A stretch of DNA of 64,000 nt, from assembly GCF_008123965.1 (NCBI RefSeq), contig NZ_VSTH01000053.1:1-64000 (forward strand). The letters run 5' to 3'. Both the position numbers and the translations under genes were made by a program. Of the stretch, positions 34,359 through 43,585 are shown piece by piece. Positions within the stretch are counted from its first letter, which is position 1; the number at the start of each line of letters is the position of its first letter. Under the pieces are notes generated by a model that saw nothing but the letters and a program-made list of their open reading frames with translations, searched no databases and was not told where the DNA came from. The stretch comes from Bradyrhizobium hipponense. GTDB lineage: Bacteria; Pseudomonadota; Alphaproteobacteria; Rhizobiales; Xanthobacteraceae.

Positions 34359-35660
34359 ATGCGGCTTCCGTTCTTCTACGGCTGGGTCGTGGTCGCCGTG
34401 ACCTTCGTCACCATGGCCATCGGCGTCAACGCGCGCACCGCCTTTTCATTGTTCTTTCCTCCCATCATCTCCGAATTCGGCTGGGAGCGCGGCATCACCG
34501 CCGGCGCCTTCTCCTTCGGCTTCGTGGTCTCGGGCGCGGTCAGTCCGCTGATCGGCCGGCTGATGGATCGCGCCGGTCCCCGCGCGGTGATGGAGCTCGG
34601 CGTCGTGCTGATGGGCGGCGGGCTGCTGCTTGCGCCACTCACCAGCGAGCCCTGGCATCTTTATGTGACCATCGGCGTCATGGTCGGTGCCGGCAGCGTC
34701 TGCCTCGGGTATTCCGGCCAATCGCTGTTCCTGCCGAACTGGTTCATCCGCAAGCGCGGCTTTGCCATCGGCATCGCCTTTGCCGGCGTCGGCATCGGCT
34801 CGGTGACGCTGCTGCCCTGGGTGCAGCACATGATCGAGCAGACCGGCTGGCGCACCGCCTGCACCGCGATGGGGCTGATGATCCTGATCGTACTGGCGCC
34901 GATCAATCTGCTCCTGCACAAGCGGCCCGAAGACATCGGCCTTCGGCCGGACGGCGACGGCGCGCCGTCGGCCGGCACCGCGAGGCCCGCCTCCAACATC
35001 GTCGATCCCGTCTGGGCCGGCACCGACTGGACGCTGAGGCGCGCGCTGGCGACGGCGCGGTTCTGGTGGATCGCGCTCGGCTATTTCTGCGGCCTGTACA
35101 TCTGGTACGCGGTGCAGGTGCACCAGACCAAATTCCTGCTCGACATCGGCTTCAGTTCGAACGTCGCGGTATGGGCGCTGGGCGTCGTCAGCCTGCTCGG
35201 CATTCCCGGCCAGATCCTGCTCGGGCACATCTCCGACCGGATCGGGCGGGAGTGGGTATGGGCTTTGAGCTGCGCAGGTTTTGCGATCTGCTTCGCGGCG
35301 CTGATCGCGTTGAAATATCAGCCCTCGTTCTGGCTCGTCTATCTGATGGTTGTCGCGCAAGGCGCGCTCGGCTACGGCCTCACCTCGATCATGGGCGCGG
35401 TGGTGTTCGAGATTTTCCAGGGCAGGCACCAGGGCAGCATTTTCGGCACGATCATGCTGGCGGCGCTGGCAGGCGGCGCGGCCGGTCCCTGGCTGACAGG
35501 CGTGCTCTATGATCGCGCCGGCGACTACACGCTGGCCTTCGCGATCGCCGTTGCGGTGAGCGGCTTGTCGGCGCTGTCGATCTGGCAGGCCGCTCCGCGC
35601 AAGGTGCGGGCCGTGGCCGGCCGGCTGCACAAGCTCCATGCTGAAACTGGTGCTGGATAG
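34359..35660 (+). CDS. Major facilitator superfamily transporter
   Basis: A 433-residue permease with 12 TM helices. The loop 2-3 motif is GRLMDRAGPRAVME and the loop 8-9 counterpart is GHISDRIGREWVWAL. TM4-5 contains FIRKRGFAIGIAFAGVGIGS, the pattern of the monocarboxylate/oxalate-formate branch of MFS. Substrate unknown. The ATG at 34359 has only a weak AGGG upstream. The gene converges with the TetR gene, with about 80 bases between the stops. Confidence 0.9.
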   Translation: MRLPFFYGWVVVAVTFVTMAIGVNARTAFSLFFPPIISEFGWERGITAGAFSFGFVVSGAVSPLIGRLMDRAGPRAVMELGVVLMGGGLLLAPLTSEPWHLYVTIGVMVGAGSVCLGYSGQSLFLPNWFIRKRGFAIGIAFAGVGIGSVTLLPWVQHMIEQTGWRTACTAMGLMILIVLAPINLLLHKRPEDIGLRPDGDGAPSAGTARPASNIVDPVWAGTDWTLRRALATARFWWIALGYFCGLYIWYAVQVHQTKFLLDIGFSSNVAVWALGVVSLLGIPGQILLGHISDRIGREWVWALSCAGFAICFAALIALKYQPSFWLVYLMVVAQGALGYGLTSIMGAVVFEIFQGRHQGSIFGTIMLAALAGGAAGPWLTGVLYDRAGDYTLAFAIAVAVSGLSALSIWQAAPRKVRAVAGRLHKLHAETGAG

Positions 35661-35742
35661 GTTCCGGACCCACCGAATTACCTTCGCCTCTTTCGCGGAT
35701 CGTTAGGTGCGGTTGCGATGAAGCGGTCGGCGTAAGGCCGCT

Positions 35743-36354
35743 TTACTCCGGCGCCAAACCCGTTTTCCGCCTCAAATCCGTGATCGCGCGCAGAAAACTG
35801 TCGGCCGGCGTCGTCTCCGGATCGATCAGCCGATGCAGGCGAAAACCGTCCTCCAAAGCCAGCACGACGGAAGCCATCCAGGGCGGGTTCAACGCGTCGT
35901 TTTTGCCGTTGCTCTTTAGCGTAGCCTCGAGGATGTCGGCGACCAGCTTGCGCCGCGCGCGCAGGCGCTTTGCAAGTTCGGGGCGGCGCTTCTTGGCGCG
36001 CGCGACGTAGAGGATCATTTCCATGTGCAGCAGCGGCGAGCGGCCGAGCGGATCCTGCCGGCTGCGGTCCATCGACTTCAGCGCCGAGATGAAATCGTCG
36101 AGATTGCCATGCTGCGCGAGGATGTCGAGGTTGCGGCGGATCGATTGCTCGACATGGTCCTCCAGCATGGCGATGATCAACTCGTCCTTGCTCTTGAAGT
36201 TGGAATAGAACGCGCCGCGGGTGAAGCCGGCCGCAGCCGCGATCGCCTCGATGCTGGCGCCGCCGATGCCTTCTTCCTCGAACAATCGGGCGGCTGCCTC
36301 GAACAGCTTGTCGCGCGTGTCGTCCCTGGTCGGCCTGGTTCTCACCCTTGACAT
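35743..36354 (-). CDS. TetR-family transcriptional regulator
   Basis: A 203-residue repressor-type protein. The DNA-binding domain (residues 12-58) reads TRDKLFEAAARLFEEEGIGG, ASIEAIAAAAGFTRGAFYSNF, KSKDELI. The ligand domain follows. It is divergent from a cytochrome P450 gene; the shared 133-base gap contains a perfect 12-bp-arm palindrome, almost certainly its operator, so it probably represses itself and the P450. Confidence 0.93.
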   Translation of the reverse strand: MSRVRTRPTRDDTRDKLFEAAARLFEEEGIGGASIEAIAAAAGFTRGAFYSNFKSKDELIIAMLEDHVEQSIRRNLDILAQHGNLDDFISALKSMDRSRQDPLGRSPLLHMEMILYVARAKKRRPELAKRLRARRKLVADILEATLKSNGKNDALNPPWMASVVLALEDGFRLHRLIDPETTPADSFLRAITDLRRKTGLAPE

Positions 36355-36376
36355 CGGACCAGTTTAGAGCAGAATG

Positions 36377-36404
36377 CAACTCGATACAACAATGTATCGA
36401 GTTG
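36377..36404. promoter_or_regulatory. Perfect palindromic operator between tetR-type and P450 genes
   Basis: CAACTCGATACA (36377-36388), ACAA, TGTATCGAGTTG (36393-36404): 12-bp arms with no mismatch. It lies 23 bases upstream of the TetR-family start and 84 bases upstream of the P450 start. Confidence 0.85.
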
Positions 36405-36487
36405 AAAAATTTCAGGGATGGTTACGCTGCGCGGGTCAGGGAGCAACCGGCGTATTCGTGTCATGCGGCAACCGATGTGAGGTCACC

Positions 36488-37723
36488 ATGAACGAGCAAG
36501 TGCCAGGCGCAAACGGCGATCCGTTGTTCAACCCGCTGTCGCCGGACTTCATCCGGGATCCCTATCCGCATTACGCGCGGCTGCGCACCACCGAGCCGAT
36601 CCATGTAACGCAGTTCGGATCGTTCGTGACCAGCCGCCATGCCGAGGTCAGCCTGGTGATGCGCGATAAGCGTTTCGGCAAGGATTACGTCGAGCGCACC
36701 AGGCGCCGCTACGGCCCGCAGATCATGGACGAGCCGGTTTTCCGCAGCATGAGCCACTGGATGCTGCAGGCCGATCCGCCCGACCACACCCGCCTGCGCG
36801 GCTTGGTGGTGAAAGCCTTCACCGCGCGCCGGGTCGAGGACATGCGGCCGCGGATCCAGGAGATCGTCGACGAGGCCATCGGTGCGGTGATCGATCGCGG
36901 TCACATGGACTTGATCGAGGATTTCGCCTTCCGCCTGCCGGTCACCATCATCTGCGACATGCTCGGCATTCCCGAGGACCATCGCGAGGTCTTCTACAAC
37001 AGCTCGCGCGACGGCGGACGGCTGCTCGACCCCGTGCCGCTCTCGCCGGAGGAGATCGCCAAGGGCAACGCCGGAAACCTGATGGCGCAGATGTATTTCC
37101 AGCAACTGTTCGAATTGCGCCGCCGCAATCCCGGCGACGATCTCACCACCCAGCTCGTGCAGGCCGAGGAAGACGGCAATAAGCTCACCAACGACGAGCT
37201 GACCGCCAACATCATCCTGCTGTTCGGCGCCGGCCACGAGACCACCGTCAATCTGATCGGCAACGGCCTGCTCGCCCTGCATCGCAATCCGGACCAGCTC
37301 GCGCTGCTGAAGGCGCGGCCGGAGTTGATCACCAACGCGATCGAGGAATTTTTGCGCTACGATTCGTCGGTGCAGATGACCGGGCGCGTCACGCTGGAGG
37401 ACATCGACGATCTCGGCGGCGTCAAAATCCCCAAGGGCGAGACCGTGCTCTGCCTGCTCGGCTCGGCCAACCGCGACCCGGCCGTCTATCCCGACAACCC
37501 CGACAGGCTTGATATCACCCGGCTGAACGTCAGGCCGCTATCGTTCGGCGGTGGCATTCACTTCTGCCTGGGGGCGCAGTTGGCGCGCATCGAGGCCGAA
37601 ATCGCCATCGCCACGCTGCTGCGGCGGCTGCCGGATTTGCGCATCGACGACGTCGAGAACCCGCAATGGCGGCCGACCTTCGTGCTGCGCGGGCTGAAGC
37701 AGCTGCCGGCGAGCTGGCGTTAG
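36488..37723 (+). CDS. Cytochrome P450
   Basis: A 411-residue soluble bacterial P450. Visible features are the I-helix oxygen-activation motif LLFGAGHETTVNLIG, the K-helix E-x-x-R region (EEFLRYDSSVQMTGR), and the heme ligand motif FGGGIHFCLGAQLAR with its Cys. It would hydroxylate an organic substrate using electrons from a ferredoxin, none of which is encoded nearby. I chose ATG 36488 (GTGAGG upstream); the longer frame to 36374 runs through the operator. Divergent TetR control is likely. Confidence 0.94.
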   Translation: MNEQVPGANGDPLFNPLSPDFIRDPYPHYARLRTTEPIHVTQFGSFVTSRHAEVSLVMRDKRFGKDYVERTRRRYGPQIMDEPVFRSMSHWMLQADPPDHTRLRGLVVKAFTARRVEDMRPRIQEIVDEAIGAVIDRGHMDLIEDFAFRLPVTIICDMLGIPEDHREVFYNSSRDGGRLLDPVPLSPEEIAKGNAGNLMAQMYFQQLFELRRRNPGDDLTTQLVQAEEDGNKLTNDELTANIILLFGAGHETTVNLIGNGLLALHRNPDQLALLKARPELITNAIEEFLRYDSSVQMTGRVTLEDIDDLGGVKIPKGETVLCLLGSANRDPAVYPDNPDRLDITRLNVRPLSFGGGIHFCLGAQLARIEAEIAIATLLRRLPDLRIDDVENPQWRPTFVLRGLKQLPASWR

Positions 37724-37752
37724 CCGTCAGCGCTGCTTCGGCGAGTGCTCAT

Positions 37753-37860
37753 CCTCATCCTGAGGGCCCGCCCAAGGCGGGCGTCTCGAAGGATGGCAAC
37801 GGGCGAGAGCGGGGCCCCTATGGTTCGAGACGGCGCTTTGCGCGCCTCCTCAGCATGAGG
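37753..37860. repeat. Palindromic repeat, type B (second copy)
   Basis: CCTCATCCTGAGGG (37753) and CCTCAGCATGAGG (ending 37860) flank CGTCTCGAA (37782) and TTCGAGACG (37824). The same words as the copy at 34113-34240 occur with arms in the inverse order. Confidence 0.7.
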
Positions 37861-38016
37861 GTCGCGCAGTAGCGTTAACCTCCGCGCGCAACAGTCGCTG
37901 TGACTTCGCCACACTTGCCCCTATATAAGGGGCAGTTCCGGCGCGCCTGAAGCCTCTGCGGCCAGGGTTTGGGGGTCAAGATTTGGCCCGGTGCCGGCTT
38001 GGCCGAGGGGAGACCC

Positions 38017-41000
38017 GTGCAGACGACGCTGCTCGGATTGGCGATTGCCTTCATCTTAGCGCTGCTCGCCGCGCTGATCGGGCCGTATTTCATCGACTGG
38101 AACCAGTTCAGGCCCCAGTTCGAGGCGGAGGCGACCCGGATCATCGGCGTGCCGGTGCGGGTGGCGGGCCAGCTCGACGCGCGGCTGTTGCCGGCGCCGA
38201 CGCTGCGGCTGCGCTCGCTCACCTTCGGCGGCAACAACGATCTCGGCCGGTTGCGCGCCGACAAGCTCGACGTCGAGTTCAGCCTGAGCTCCCTGATGCG
38301 CGGCGAATGGCGCGCCACCGAGCTGACGGTCAACGGCATGGCGGTGGATCTCGGCCTCGACTCCAGGGGACGCGTCGATCTGCCGTCCACCGCGAGCGGC
38401 AGCTTCAACTTGGCCTCTCTCGCCATCGAGCGGCTGAACCTCACCGGCCGTATCGCCCTGCATGACGCTGCCAGCCGCTCGACGCTCGAGCTGAGCGACA
38501 TCGCCTTCTCCGGCGATGTGCGCTCGCTCGCGGGCGCGGTGCGGGGCGACGGCAATTTCACCGCGGCCGGCACCCGCTATCCGTTCCGCATCTCCTCCGG
38601 CCCGAGCGCCGACGGTAGCGCCACCCGTCTGCATCTCAGCATCGATCCCGGCGAGCGCGCCATTCAGGCCGATCTCGAAGGCGTGCTCGCCTTCGACAAC
38701 CGCCTGCCGAAATTCGACGGCGCGCTGACGCTGGCCGTTCCCCAACTCAAGAAGCCTGGCGAGGCGGGTCCGACGCCCTGGAAGCTCGCGGCCAAGCTCA
38801 AGGCCGATCCGGCAGGCGCAAAATTCGACCAGATCGATGCGAGCTTCGGCAGCGAAGACGCCGCGCTGAAGCTCGGCGGCGTCGGCGATCTCAGGTTCGG
38901 CGCCGCGCCGCTGCTCCGCGCGGTGCTGTCGGCGCGCCAGGTCGATGTCGACAAGCTGGCCGGAAAGAATGACACCGAGCCGCTGCGCATCCTGCCGGCG
39001 CTGCGCGCAGGCCTCGCGGCGATCCCGCAGGCGCCGATCCCGGCGCAGATCGAATTCAACTCCGACCAGATCATGCTGGGCGGCCGTCCGCTCCAAAACA
39101 TCGCCGCGGAGCTCAAGAGCGACGGCAAATCCTGGACCTTCCAGCGGCTCGAGCTGCGTGCGCCCGGCATGACACAGCTCTCGTTCAACGGCGCGACGCC
39201 CGGCGCCGACAGCTTCAGCGGCCGCCTCACCGTCGAATCGTCCGATCCCGATACGCTGGCGGCCTGGCTCCTAGGCCGCAGCGAGATCAACCGCCGCAGT
39301 ACGCGGCCGCTGCGCCTTGCCGGCGACGTGACGATCGCCCCCAACCATCTCGCCGTCGACAAGCTGAAGGCCGACATCGAGGGTGGTGCTGTCGAGGGAC
39401 GGATCGATTTTGCCCAGAACGGCGCGAGCAAGGGCTCGCGGATCGATGCCGATATCAAGGCCGACCGTCTTGACCTCGACGCCGCCGCGGGTTTCGTGCG
39501 CGCGCTCGCGGGTCCGCAAGGCGAATGGCCCGAGGAAGCGAAACTTTCGCTCGACGTCGGCCGCGCGATCTCCGCTGGGCAGGAACTGCGGCCGTTCGCG
39601 GCAAAGCTCGGCTATGGCCCGGCGACGCTGGCGCTGGAGCAGTTGCGGTTCGGCCAAGCCAGCGGCGTGACCACGGAGGCGAGCGGCAGCTTCGACCGCG
39701 CCAGGACAACCGGCAAGCTTGCGCTGACATCGTCGGCCAGTTCGCTGCGCCAGCTCACGGCACTGATCGAGCCGTTTGCGCCTGTAGTCCGCGCGCGGTT
39801 CGATGCGCTGCCGTCGTTGCCCGGTGCGACGCGCCTGAAGCTCGACCTCAGTCTCGACAAGAACGCCGAGCACGCCGATCGCAGCGACGCGCGCGCCGTG
39901 CTCGAGCTCGATGCGCCGCAGCTCAAGGCCAGTGCGACGCTGGCGGCGCAGACTCCGGCCGCGGCGGTCAACGGCATCGATCTTGACCGCTTGCGCAACA
40001 GCGACTTCACGCTGGACTCGAAACTGTCGACACCGCAGGGGAGCGCGCTGCTGGCGCTGCTCGGCCTCGATCGCGCCGTGGCGGCGGGCGAGGGCGCCTC
40101 GCAGTTCGAAGGTAAGCTGAGCGGCGCATGGCGCCGGCCGCTGCAATTGAACGCAAGGCTCAGCGGCGGCGGGCTGGACGCGGATGCGCTAGGCAGCATC
40201 GAATTGTCTGCGCCGGAGCCAAAGGCCAGCGTGAATTTGCGTCTGCGCAACGCCAACCTGGCGCCGCTGTTCGGGACCAGCGCGGCCGACAAGTCGATGC
40301 AGGCCGTCACCCTGTCCTCGCGCGTCGGCCTGTCCGGCAACCGTCTGACCTTCGACGATCTCGACGGCACCGCTTCCGGCTCGCATTTGCGTGGCCATCT
40401 CGCAATGACGCTCGATCAGGACAAGACCGTCGATGGCGAAGTCGGCCTGGACTCGCTCGATCTTGCGCCGGCGCTCGCGATGGCGATCGGTGCGGCCGGG
40501 CACAATTCAGGCGAGCCGCTGGGCGCGGGCCTGCTTGGCGGCTGGCGCGGCCGCATCGCCTTCCAGGCGTTGCGCGGGAGCCTGCCTGATGGCATCGAGC
40601 TGCGCCCCGTCGGCGGCACGATCAGGAGCGACGGCCAGTCGCTCGCGCTCGATGCGCTCAAGGGCGGCGTCGGCGGCGGTGAGATGTCCGCGAGCCTCGA
40701 TGCGAGAACTGGCGCCAACGGCCTCGCGCTGAACGCGCGCCTCGAACTGACCAATGTCGATGCGGCGACGCTGCGCTACCGCGATCTCGCTCTGCGGAAA
40801 GGACGCGCCTCGGTGCAGATGGCGCTGACGAGCCAGGGCCGCAGCGTCGCGGCGCTGATCGGCGCGCTCGCCGGCAACGGCACGGTGACGCTCGATTCCG
40901 CCGAGATCAGCGGCCTCAATCCGCGCGCGTTCGAGATCGCCATCCGCGCCAGCGACGGCGGCCAGGTCAGCGACGACAATCGGCTGCGGCAACTGGTCGA

Positions 41001-41655
41001 GCCTGCGCTGTCGGCAGGTCCCATCGCCGTCGCCTCGGCGCAGATTCCATTCACGATCCGCGACGGCCGCCTGCGCGTCGGCGCGACACCGCTGGAGGCG
41101 AAGAACGCCCGCGCCATCGTTTCCGGCGGCTACGACATTCCCGCCGACCAGGCCGACATCCGCGCCAGCCTGACGCCGATCATGACCGGGCTGTCCGGCG
41201 CTCCCCCGGAAATCCAGTTGTTTGCGGCAGGTCCCCCCGACAAGCTCAATCGCACTCTCGATCTCGCGCCGTTGTCGTCATGGCTTGCGGTGCGCACGAT
41301 CGATCGCGAGACGCGGCGGCTGGATGCGATCGAGCGCGGCGAGCCGCCGCCGGCCACCGCGGCGCTGCCGACGCTGGTCTCGCCAGATCCCGCACCGGAG
41401 CCGTCGCTGACCGACGTGCCGATGCCCGGCCGCGATCCGCGCCGCGCGCCGCTGCCGAAGCCCAGGGCTGAGCCCAAGGCCGCACCGATGCCGAAGGCGC
41501 CGCAGGCAGCCCCCGCCGCGCCAAGCCCGCCGCTCGCAAGCCAGCAGCAACTGGCGCCGCTGCCGCCGCCGATCGAGGTGAGGCCGGCGCCCGGCCCGCC
41601 GCCGCCAAAACCGAAGCCAAAACCGCCGCTGGTGCTGACGCCGTCGAATCCGTAA
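38017..41655 (+). CDS. AsmA-family protein
   Basis: A 1212-residue inner-membrane-anchored protein with one N-terminal TM helix (LLGLAIAFILALLAALIGPYF) followed by IDWNQFRPQFEAEATRIIG, the AsmA start, and a very long beta-rich periplasmic body. The AsmA_2-like C-terminal part (GNGTVTLDSAEISGLNPRAFE, IPFTIRDGRLRVG) is followed by a Pro/Lys/Ala tail of about 90 residues. Such proteins probably help move or place phospholipids between membranes. I prefer the GTG at 38017 (GAGGGGAG just upstream) over the ATG at 37969. Confidence 0.88.
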   Translation: MQTTLLGLAIAFILALLAALIGPYFIDWNQFRPQFEAEATRIIGVPVRVAGQLDARLLPAPTLRLRSLTFGGNNDLGRLRADKLDVEFSLSSLMRGEWRATELTVNGMAVDLGLDSRGRVDLPSTASGSFNLASLAIERLNLTGRIALHDAASRSTLELSDIAFSGDVRSLAGAVRGDGNFTAAGTRYPFRISSGPSADGSATRLHLSIDPGERAIQADLEGVLAFDNRLPKFDGALTLAVPQLKKPGEAGPTPWKLAAKLKADPAGAKFDQIDASFGSEDAALKLGGVGDLRFGAAPLLRAVLSARQVDVDKLAGKNDTEPLRILPALRAGLAAIPQAPIPAQIEFNSDQIMLGGRPLQNIAAELKSDGKSWTFQRLELRAPGMTQLSFNGATPGADSFSGRLTVESSDPDTLAAWLLGRSEINRRSTRPLRLAGDVTIAPNHLAVDKLKADIEGGAVEGRIDFAQNGASKGSRIDADIKADRLDLDAAAGFVRALAGPQGEWPEEAKLSLDVGRAISAGQELRPFAAKLGYGPATLALEQLRFGQASGVTTEASGSFDRARTTGKLALTSSASSLRQLTALIEPFAPVVRARFDALPSLPGATRLKLDLSLDKNAEHADRSDARAVLELDAPQLKASATLAAQTPAAAVNGIDLDRLRNSDFTLDSKLSTPQGSALLALLGLDRAVAAGEGASQFEGKLSGAWRRPLQLNARLSGGGLDADALGSIELSAPEPKASVNLRLRNANLAPLFGTSAADKSMQAVTLSSRVGLSGNRLTFDDLDGTASGSHLRGHLAMTLDQDKTVDGEVGLDSLDLAPALAMAIGAAGHNSGEPLGAGLLGGWRGRIAFQALRGSLPDGIELRPVGGTIRSDGQSLALDALKGGVGGGEMSASLDARTGANGLALNARLELTNVDAATLRYRDLALRKGRASVQMALTSQGRSVAALIGALAGNGTVTLDSAEISGLNPRAFEIAIRASDGGQVSDDNRLRQLVEPALSAGPIAVASAQIPFTIRDGRLRVGATPLEAKNARAIVSGGYDIPADQADIRASLTPIMTGLSGAPPEIQLFAAGPPDKLNRTLDLAPLSSWLAVRTIDRETRRLDAIERGEPPPATAALPTLVSPDPAPEPSLTDVPMPGRDPRRAPLPKPRAEPKAAPMPKAPQAAPAAPSPPLASQQQLAPLPPPIEVRPAPGPPPPKPKPKPPLVLTPSNP

Positions 41656-42008
41656 GGCGGATTTTGGTTTGCACCAAACGGGCCGCGGATCCCTTACCTC
41701 TCCCGCTTGCGGGAGAGGTCGCGCCGAAGGCGCGGGTGAGGGCTCTATCCTCTGGGGGAATCCCTCTGTGGAAACACCCTCACCCCAGCCCTCTCCCGCA
41801 AGCGGGAGAGGGAGCGCACCTCCATTTGCCGCGCGAGCCGTTGCCCGCCGGTAAACCAATTCCCCCGCATTTTAACGAATTTTCCCCGGCAAAACTGATC
41901 TGCCGGTTTTACCGGATTCTCGCGTTTGTTCCCTAGGGTCGGTTTCTGAGGAATCCGGCGTCCTGCCACTTGCGGCAGGACGACTCGCCAAGAACTGGGG
42001 TGATCGAG
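41656..42008. repeat. Gene-free stretch with composite palindromic repeat and a hairpin
   Basis: ACCTCTCCCGC-TT-GCGGGAGAGGT (41696-41719) and CCCTCTCCCGC-AA-GCGGGAGAGGG (41789-41812) bracket GCGGGTGAGGGCT and ACCCTCACCCC modules, the full plan of the repeat family. A separate hairpin GTCCTGCC-ACTTGC-GGCAGGAC occupies 41960-41981, 27 bases before the DUF2336 start, in its probable leader. Confidence 0.8.
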
Positions 42009-43133
42009 ATGAACGGGGCAAAACCGCTGCTACAGGATCTGGACGACGCGATCGCGCGCGGCACCGACGAGAGCCGGGCGAAGGCGTTGTGGCACGCAAC
42101 CGACATTCTGATCACCGGTCGCTACAGCGACGACGAGATCAGCATGTTCGGCGAGGTGATCGGGCGGCTGGCCGACGAGATCGAGGTCGTCGCGCGCGCG
42201 CAGCTTTCCGAATTGATGGCGGCCTGCGACCACGCCCCGCTCAACGTCATCGAAAAACTCGCCCTCGACGACGCGATCGAGGTCGCCGGTCCCGTGCTGC
42301 GCGACTCCGATCGTATCGACGAGAAGATGCTGGTCGAGAGCGCGTTGACCAAGGGCCAGTCGCATCTGCTCGCCATCGCCCAGCGCAAGTCGATCGGCGA
42401 GGCCGTGACCGACGTGCTGGTCAAGCGCGGCAACCAGGAGGTCGTGACGTCCGTCGCCAGGAATGAGGGCGCGCGCTTCTCCGGCTCGGGCCTGTTGCAC
42501 ATGGTCAGGCGCGCCGAGGGCGATTCGATCCTTGCCGAGCAGCTCGGCCTGCGCAAGGACGTGCCGCGCCACATCTTCCAGCAGCTCATCTCGAAAGCGT
42601 CCGAGGACGTCCGCCGCCGGCTGAAGACCGAGCGCCCCGAGATGATGGCGCAGATCCAGAGCTCGGTGACCGAGGTCACCGGCGATCTGCAATCCAAGTT
42701 CGGTCCCTCGTCGCGCAGCTATTTCGTCGCCAAGCGCACGGTGACGACGCAGCACAGGCTCGGCAATCTCAATCAGGACTCGATCTCGAACTATGCGCGG
42801 CAGCACCGTTTCGACGAGGTGCAGATCGGCCTGTCGCTGCTCTCGGCGCTCCCGGTCGACGTGATCGAGCGCGCGCTGATGGACCGCAACCGCGAGATGA
42901 TCCTGGTGCTGTGCAAGGCGCTCGACTTCTCCTGGGACACCACCATGTCGCTGCTGTTCCTCGGTGCCAAGGATCATCTGATCACGGCGCGTGAGCTCCA
43001 CGACAATGAGCGCGATTTCGGTCGGCTCAAGATCGAGACTTCGCGCAGCATTCTGAAGTTCTATCAGTCGCGCAAGAACAGCGCCGGCACCGACTCCGCC
43101 CAGGGTCGTCAGCCCGAGCTCCAGGTACACTGA
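42009..43133 (+). CDS. DUF2336 domain protein
   Basis: A 374-residue soluble helical protein. The sequence shows the DUF2336 pattern with helical-repeat words (TKGQSHLLAIAQRKSIGEAV, TDVLVKRGNQEVVTSVARNE, SRSILKFYQSRKN). The family occurs widely in alphaproteobacteria, and some members are linked with signalling or flagellar genes, but the role is unknown. I chose ATG 42009 because the frame upstream crosses a hairpin. Its stop lies inside a 13-bp tandem repeat. The next small gene probably belongs to the same transcript. Confidence 0.85.
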   Translation: MNGAKPLLQDLDDAIARGTDESRAKALWHATDILITGRYSDDEISMFGEVIGRLADEIEVVARAQLSELMAACDHAPLNVIEKLALDDAIEVAGPVLRDSDRIDEKMLVESALTKGQSHLLAIAQRKSIGEAVTDVLVKRGNQEVVTSVARNEGARFSGSGLLHMVRRAEGDSILAEQLGLRKDVPRHIFQQLISKASEDVRRRLKTERPEMMAQIQSSVTEVTGDLQSKFGPSSRSYFVAKRTVTTQHRLGNLNQDSISNYARQHRFDEVQIGLSLLSALPVDVIERALMDRNREMILVLCKALDFSWDTTMSLLFLGAKDHLITARELHDNERDFGRLKIETSRSILKFYQSRKNSAGTDSAQGRQPELQVH

Positions 43134-43162
43134 ACGAGTACACTGAACGAGTACACTGAACA
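43125..43162 (+). repeat. 13-bp tandem repeat containing the DUF2336 stop codon
   Basis: GTACACTGAACGA at 43125-43137 and 43138-43150, then GTACACTGAACA from 43151. Each unit carries a TGA; the one at 43131-43133 ends the DUF2336 frame. Confidence 0.85.
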
Positions 43163-43205
43163 GGTGCACCGAGCATCATCCGGGAATTGGCAGGGAGTAT
43201 TTGCA

Positions 43206-43469
43206 ATGTTGCCTCAATTCGGCACCGCAGTTCGCAAGAATCCGAACAAGAATCCGAACAAGAACCTCAACAACAGCTTCGACGCCGATGCCGGCGGATC
43301 GGCTCCGGACAAGGCCTCGGTCGACGCCGCATGGCTAGTGCTGGAAGCCGCCAACGATCTCGGCGATCACGCCGCGATCGAAGCCTGCCGCCGCGTCATC
43401 GATGCCGAGCTGAACGGCACCGTGGCGGGCAGCTCGGATATCGATCTGGTGCTGGGGTATTTCCGGTAG
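43206..43469 (+). CDS. Small hypothetical protein with Asn/Lys repeats
   Basis: An 87-residue soluble protein. ATG 43206 is preceded by GGGAG. The N-terminal third has a slippage repeat (KNPNKNPNKNLNN, encoded by a 12-bp direct repeat). The rest is a compact acidic helical domain (ASVDAAWLVLEAANDLGD, AIEACRRVIDAELNG). Family not recognised. It lies about 70 bases after the DUF2336 gene, probably in one operon. Confidence 0.65.
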   Translation: MLPQFGTAVRKNPNKNPNKNLNNSFDADAGGSAPDKASVDAAWLVLEAANDLGDHAAIEACRRVIDAELNGTVAGSSDIDLVLGYFR

Positions 43470-43585
43470 GATTTCGTAGGATCGTTTCGCTTCCGGGCAT
43501 CCGCGTTCTTTGTGCCGCGCCGCAAGGCGTGGATGGCCAGGACAAGCGCGGCCATGACGGTGGAAGCGTCAGCAGCCGAAAGCCG

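Noticed and set aside
7679-41812. CRISPR array
   Set aside because: The recurring palindromes are scattered over 34 kb, vary in sequence and have no regular spacers or cas genes.
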